DNA of 25,347 nucleotides from Gammaproteobacteria bacterium (lineage in GTDB: Bacteria; Pseudomonadota; Gammaproteobacteria; Chromatiales; Chromatiaceae). The stretch covers positions 1-25,347 of the forward strand of contig JAHEHQ010000002.1 in NCBI GenBank assembly GCA_024644505.1. Direction: 5' to 3'. How positions within the stretch are numbered: position 1 is the first letter of the stretch; each line of letters opens with the position of its first letter. The notes beneath the pieces were generated by a model. The model did no database searches. It saw only the letters and a list, made by a program, of their open reading frames with translations, and was not told the DNA's origin. Both the position numbers and the translations under genes were made by a program. This document shows, in pieces, positions 23,586 to 25,347 of this stretch.

Positions 23586-23642
23586 TGTATCTGACCTCGC
23601 GCAAACTGCGAATAGGAATAGATCCCTGGAAGAGGAATTCTC

Positions 23643-24461
23643 TTAGCCGGGGTACATCTCCAACAGGCGATCCATGGCCCACTGCCAGCCCGACGGCCCG
23701 GGCTTTTCAGGATAAATCACCCCATTGGAATCCTCAAGGCACAGCGGTTCTCCCCGGGCCGGCTTGATGACCACCGGGATATCGCAGGTCTCCAGCATGA
23801 CCCGGTCGTTTGGGCTGTCACCCAACGCAACGCTGAGAAACTCCCGGTCCGGCCAGGCAGCCCGGTAACATTGCATAAGCCACAGCACCCCCCGAGCCTT
23901 GTCGGTGTCACCCATGACATGCTGAAAGCGCCCGCCCCGCAGCAGGTTCAGGCCATGGCTTGCCAGGGTTTCACGAAATAATCCAAGTGCCCGGTCACTG
24001 CCCAACCACTGGATGGGCTCTGAACAGTCGCGCTGGTTGGCCCTGCACGCATCCTCCAGGGACAGACCGGTGGCCGCCGCCAGCTCTTCGGTTGTCATGT
24101 CGTTGAAACCACGGAACGAAAAACCATGCGCCTTCCGCAGTGAGTCCAACACCTCGAGTATCTTATCGCGCCCGGTTGCAAAAATTCGGGACTCAAACTC
24201 TCCCCCCGGCTTGCCAACGGGGTGCTTGAAATAACCGGCAGGGATATAAACGGCACTGCCGTTTTCAACGATAAACGGATGGCCGTTGTTGAGTTGCCGG
24301 CGCAGCTGCAGGATCTCGCCGCGGGTTTTGCTGGAACTCAGGATCAGGGGAATGTCACGTTCGGCGATGCGTGACAGGGCCTCGCCGGCCGGGGCCCAGC
24401 TGTAGCTGTGGTGGTCCAGCAGGGTGCCGTCCAGATCCGAAAATACCAACAGACGCTTCAC
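23643..24461 (-). CDS. Mannosyl/glucosyl-3-phosphoglycerate phosphatase (HAD-IIB)
   Basis: This phosphatase removes phosphate from the GpgS product to give glucosylglycerate. The protein has 272 residues. HAD motif I is FSDLDGTLLD (D9, D11); motif II is in LILSSSKTRGEI; motif IV is in VALGDSPNDRVML. The MpgP subfamily is recognised by PFIVENGSAVYIPAGYF, MTTEELAAATGLSLEDA and GRFQHVMGDTDKARGV. It starts at GTG (24459-24461). Substrate use is often relaxed between mannosyl and glucosyl forms. It lies between a small membrane protein gene (ends 10 bp upstream) and gpgS. Confidence 0.88.
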   Translation of the reverse strand: MKRLLVFSDLDGTLLDHHSYSWAPAGEALSRIAERDIPLILSSSKTRGEILQLRRQLNNGHPFIVENGSAVYIPAGYFKHPVGKPGGEFESRIFATGRDKILEVLDSLRKAHGFSFRGFNDMTTEELAAATGLSLEDACRANQRDCSEPIQWLGSDRALGLFRETLASHGLNLLRGGRFQHVMGDTDKARGVLWLMQCYRAAWPDREFLSVALGDSPNDRVMLETCDIPVVIKPARGEPLCLEDSNGVIYPEKPGPSGWQWAMDRLLEMYPG

Positions 24462-24470
24462 GACGACCTG

Positions 24471-24692
24471 TCACCTTCCCAATTGCCACATTCGGACCAG
24501 CTTCAGGATCAGCACCACGAAGGGCGTCGCATGGAGTATCAAATCAAAGATATCCAGGGGACGGGTGAGATCTCCCGCAGCCAGCATTTTCAATTTCTCC
24601 CAGATATGGGGCTCCGGAAAAAAAGGGGCCAGTCCCAGCAGAATGCAGGCAATAATGATAAGGGTCAGGGAGAATTGGTCGAGCCATGCCAT
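24471..24692 (-). CDS. Small conserved membrane protein (two TM helices)
   Basis: The 73-residue protein has two hydrophobic spans, about residues 8-24 (TLIIIACILLGLAPF) and 50-67 (LILHATPFVVLILKLV), joined by a segment PEPHIWEKLKMLAAGDLTRP. I recognise this as a short gammaproteobacterial protein that some pipelines label 'RND transporter', which its size cannot support. The function is unknown. AGGAG lies about 13 bases before the ATG. It directly precedes the phosphatase gene, 9 bp apart. Confidence 0.75.
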   Translation of the reverse strand: MAWLDQFSLTLIIIACILLGLAPFFPEPHIWEKLKMLAAGDLTRPLDIFDLILHATPFVVLILKLVRMWQLGR

Positions 24693-24836
24693 GTCGTTTA
24701 TACACTCCTACTTATCTGTCCAGGAAAACCACCAGCTAAACTGAGTGAGGACTGCCGTCCTGCCGCCACCTTAGGGCCTTCCAACATAACAAATGAATTG
24801 ACGATGACCGGGACTACCGGTAAAAACACCAACTCC

Positions 24837-25160
24837 ATGTCTACACTTTCCGGCATTCTGATCATCGCCCTGGGCTTCTGGTTCTGGCTGGACAGCGCCC
24901 GTGCCCGGGAGATCGCCACCGGAGCCTGTGAAGCGGCCTGCCGGCAGAGAGACCTTCAGTTTCTGGATCAAACCGTGGCCCTGCGTCGTATCGGTCTGCG
25001 CTGGACCGGCCGGGGTCTTCGAGTCCGCAGGCAGTTTCGCTTCGATTACAGTGAACAGGGGGTCGGCCGCCATACGGGACACATCACGCTGGTGGGCATC
25101 GATCTGGAAGAGTTCAGCCTGGGTCTTCCGGGTGACCCGCCGGACCGGCACATTCACTAG
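24837..25160 (+). CDS. DUF3301 family protein
   Basis: The protein has 107 residues. It has one N-terminal membrane anchor (LSGILIIALGFWFWLDSARA) followed by a soluble domain with the family pattern: REIATGACEAACRQRDLQFLDQTVAL, then RRQFRFDYSEQGVGRHTGHI and TLVGIDLEEFSL. DUF3301 proteins occur next to cell-envelope or housekeeping genes and have no assigned role. I chose the ATG at 24837; an in-frame ATG at 24804 would add 11 polar residues, and neither has a clear ribosome site. It converges with sspB. Confidence 0.8.
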   Translation: MSTLSGILIIALGFWFWLDSARAREIATGACEAACRQRDLQFLDQTVALRRIGLRWTGRGLRVRRQFRFDYSEQGVGRHTGHITLVGIDLEEFSLGLPGDPPDRHIH

Positions 25161-25194
25161 GCGCTGACCCACCGGACCCTGAGGCAACCGCTTT

Positions 25195-25347
25195 CTATTT
25201 TATCACCTTGAGGGTCGGTCGATCCGGCGGTGACGGGGGATCCTCATCGGTTTCCGAACTTTCCCCTTCCGAAAACTCCCCATCCGGAAAAAGCATGCCC
25301 TGACCGTTCTCCCTGGCATAGATACCCAGCACCGCCGACGGCGGCAC
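25195..25347 (-). CDS. sspB: SspB, ClpXP specificity-enhancing factor (C-terminal part)
   Basis: SspB delivers ssrA-tagged and other substrates to the ClpXP protease. Only the last 50 residues are inside the window; the frame runs off the right edge with no start seen. The end of the substrate-binding core (AVLGIYARENGQGMLFPDG) is followed by an acidic, Pro-rich linker. The final segment RPTLKVIK is the ClpX-binding tail, the counterpart of RPALRVVK in E. coli. The stop TAG is at 25195-25197. Confidence 0.9.
   Translation of the reverse strand: MPPSAVLGIYARENGQGMLFPDGEFSEGESSETDEDPPSPPDRPTLKVIK

Noticed and set aside
1..25347. CRISPR arrays, rRNA genes or transposase genes
   Set aside because: No regularly spaced repeats, rRNA-like sequence or transposase motifs were seen; the only mobile-element protein is the integrase at the left edge.

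Overview
The window looks like the chromosome of an autotrophic gammaproteobacterium, probably a sulfur-oxidiser related to the Sedimenticola / tubeworm-symbiont group. That placement is an inference. It rests on gammaproteobacterial housekeeping blocks (mutY-yggX, thiS-thiG-trmB, fetAB, sspB, DUF3301), on an unusual two-subunit ATP-citrate lyase of the kind described from Magnetococcus and the Riftia symbiont, and on glucosylglycerate-type osmolyte genes. Nothing in the sequence names the species.

Layout, left to right. Positions 1-890 (minus) hold a tyrosine recombinase cut by the window edge. It sits next to tRNA-Phe (977-1052), the classic boundary of an integrated element lying mostly outside the window. 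Next come mutY-yggX (minus), an L,D-transpeptidase facing a small alanine-rich Lpp/OprI-like lipoprotein, an AsmA-family protein and a DUF2007 protein with a zinc ribbon. A gene-free stretch (6518-7001) holds nested inverted repeats. It is followed by an unrecognised 614-residue helical protein, and then, divergently, by archease and RtcB (RNA ligation/repair).

Positions 11044-11569 are dense in repeats. They contain a dispersed palindromic repeat, tRNA-Gly(CCC), and a partial copy of the 5' end of that tRNA separated from it by a hairpin-rich insert. A long-chain acyl-CoA synthetase (minus) follows, then thiS, thiG and trmB (plus), then the FetA/FetB-like ABC transporter pair.

The most notable block is 16930-24461. 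Two genes encode an ATP-citrate lyase whose small subunit resembles succinyl-CoA synthetase beta and whose large subunit fuses succinyl-CoA synthetase alpha to a citrate-synthase-like domain; this is the key enzyme of the reductive TCA cycle. Twenty bases downstream is a mannosylglycerate/glucosylglycerate synthase-like glycosyltransferase. Convergent to it lie a glucosyl-3-phosphoglycerate synthase (GpgS) and a HAD phosphatase (MpgP/GpgP). The block could therefore supply both a one-step and a two-step route to a glycosylglycerate compatible solute beside a carbon-fixation enzyme. A second copy of the dispersed palindrome sits between the convergent genes. The right end holds a small membrane protein, a DUF3301 protein and the 3' end of sspB.
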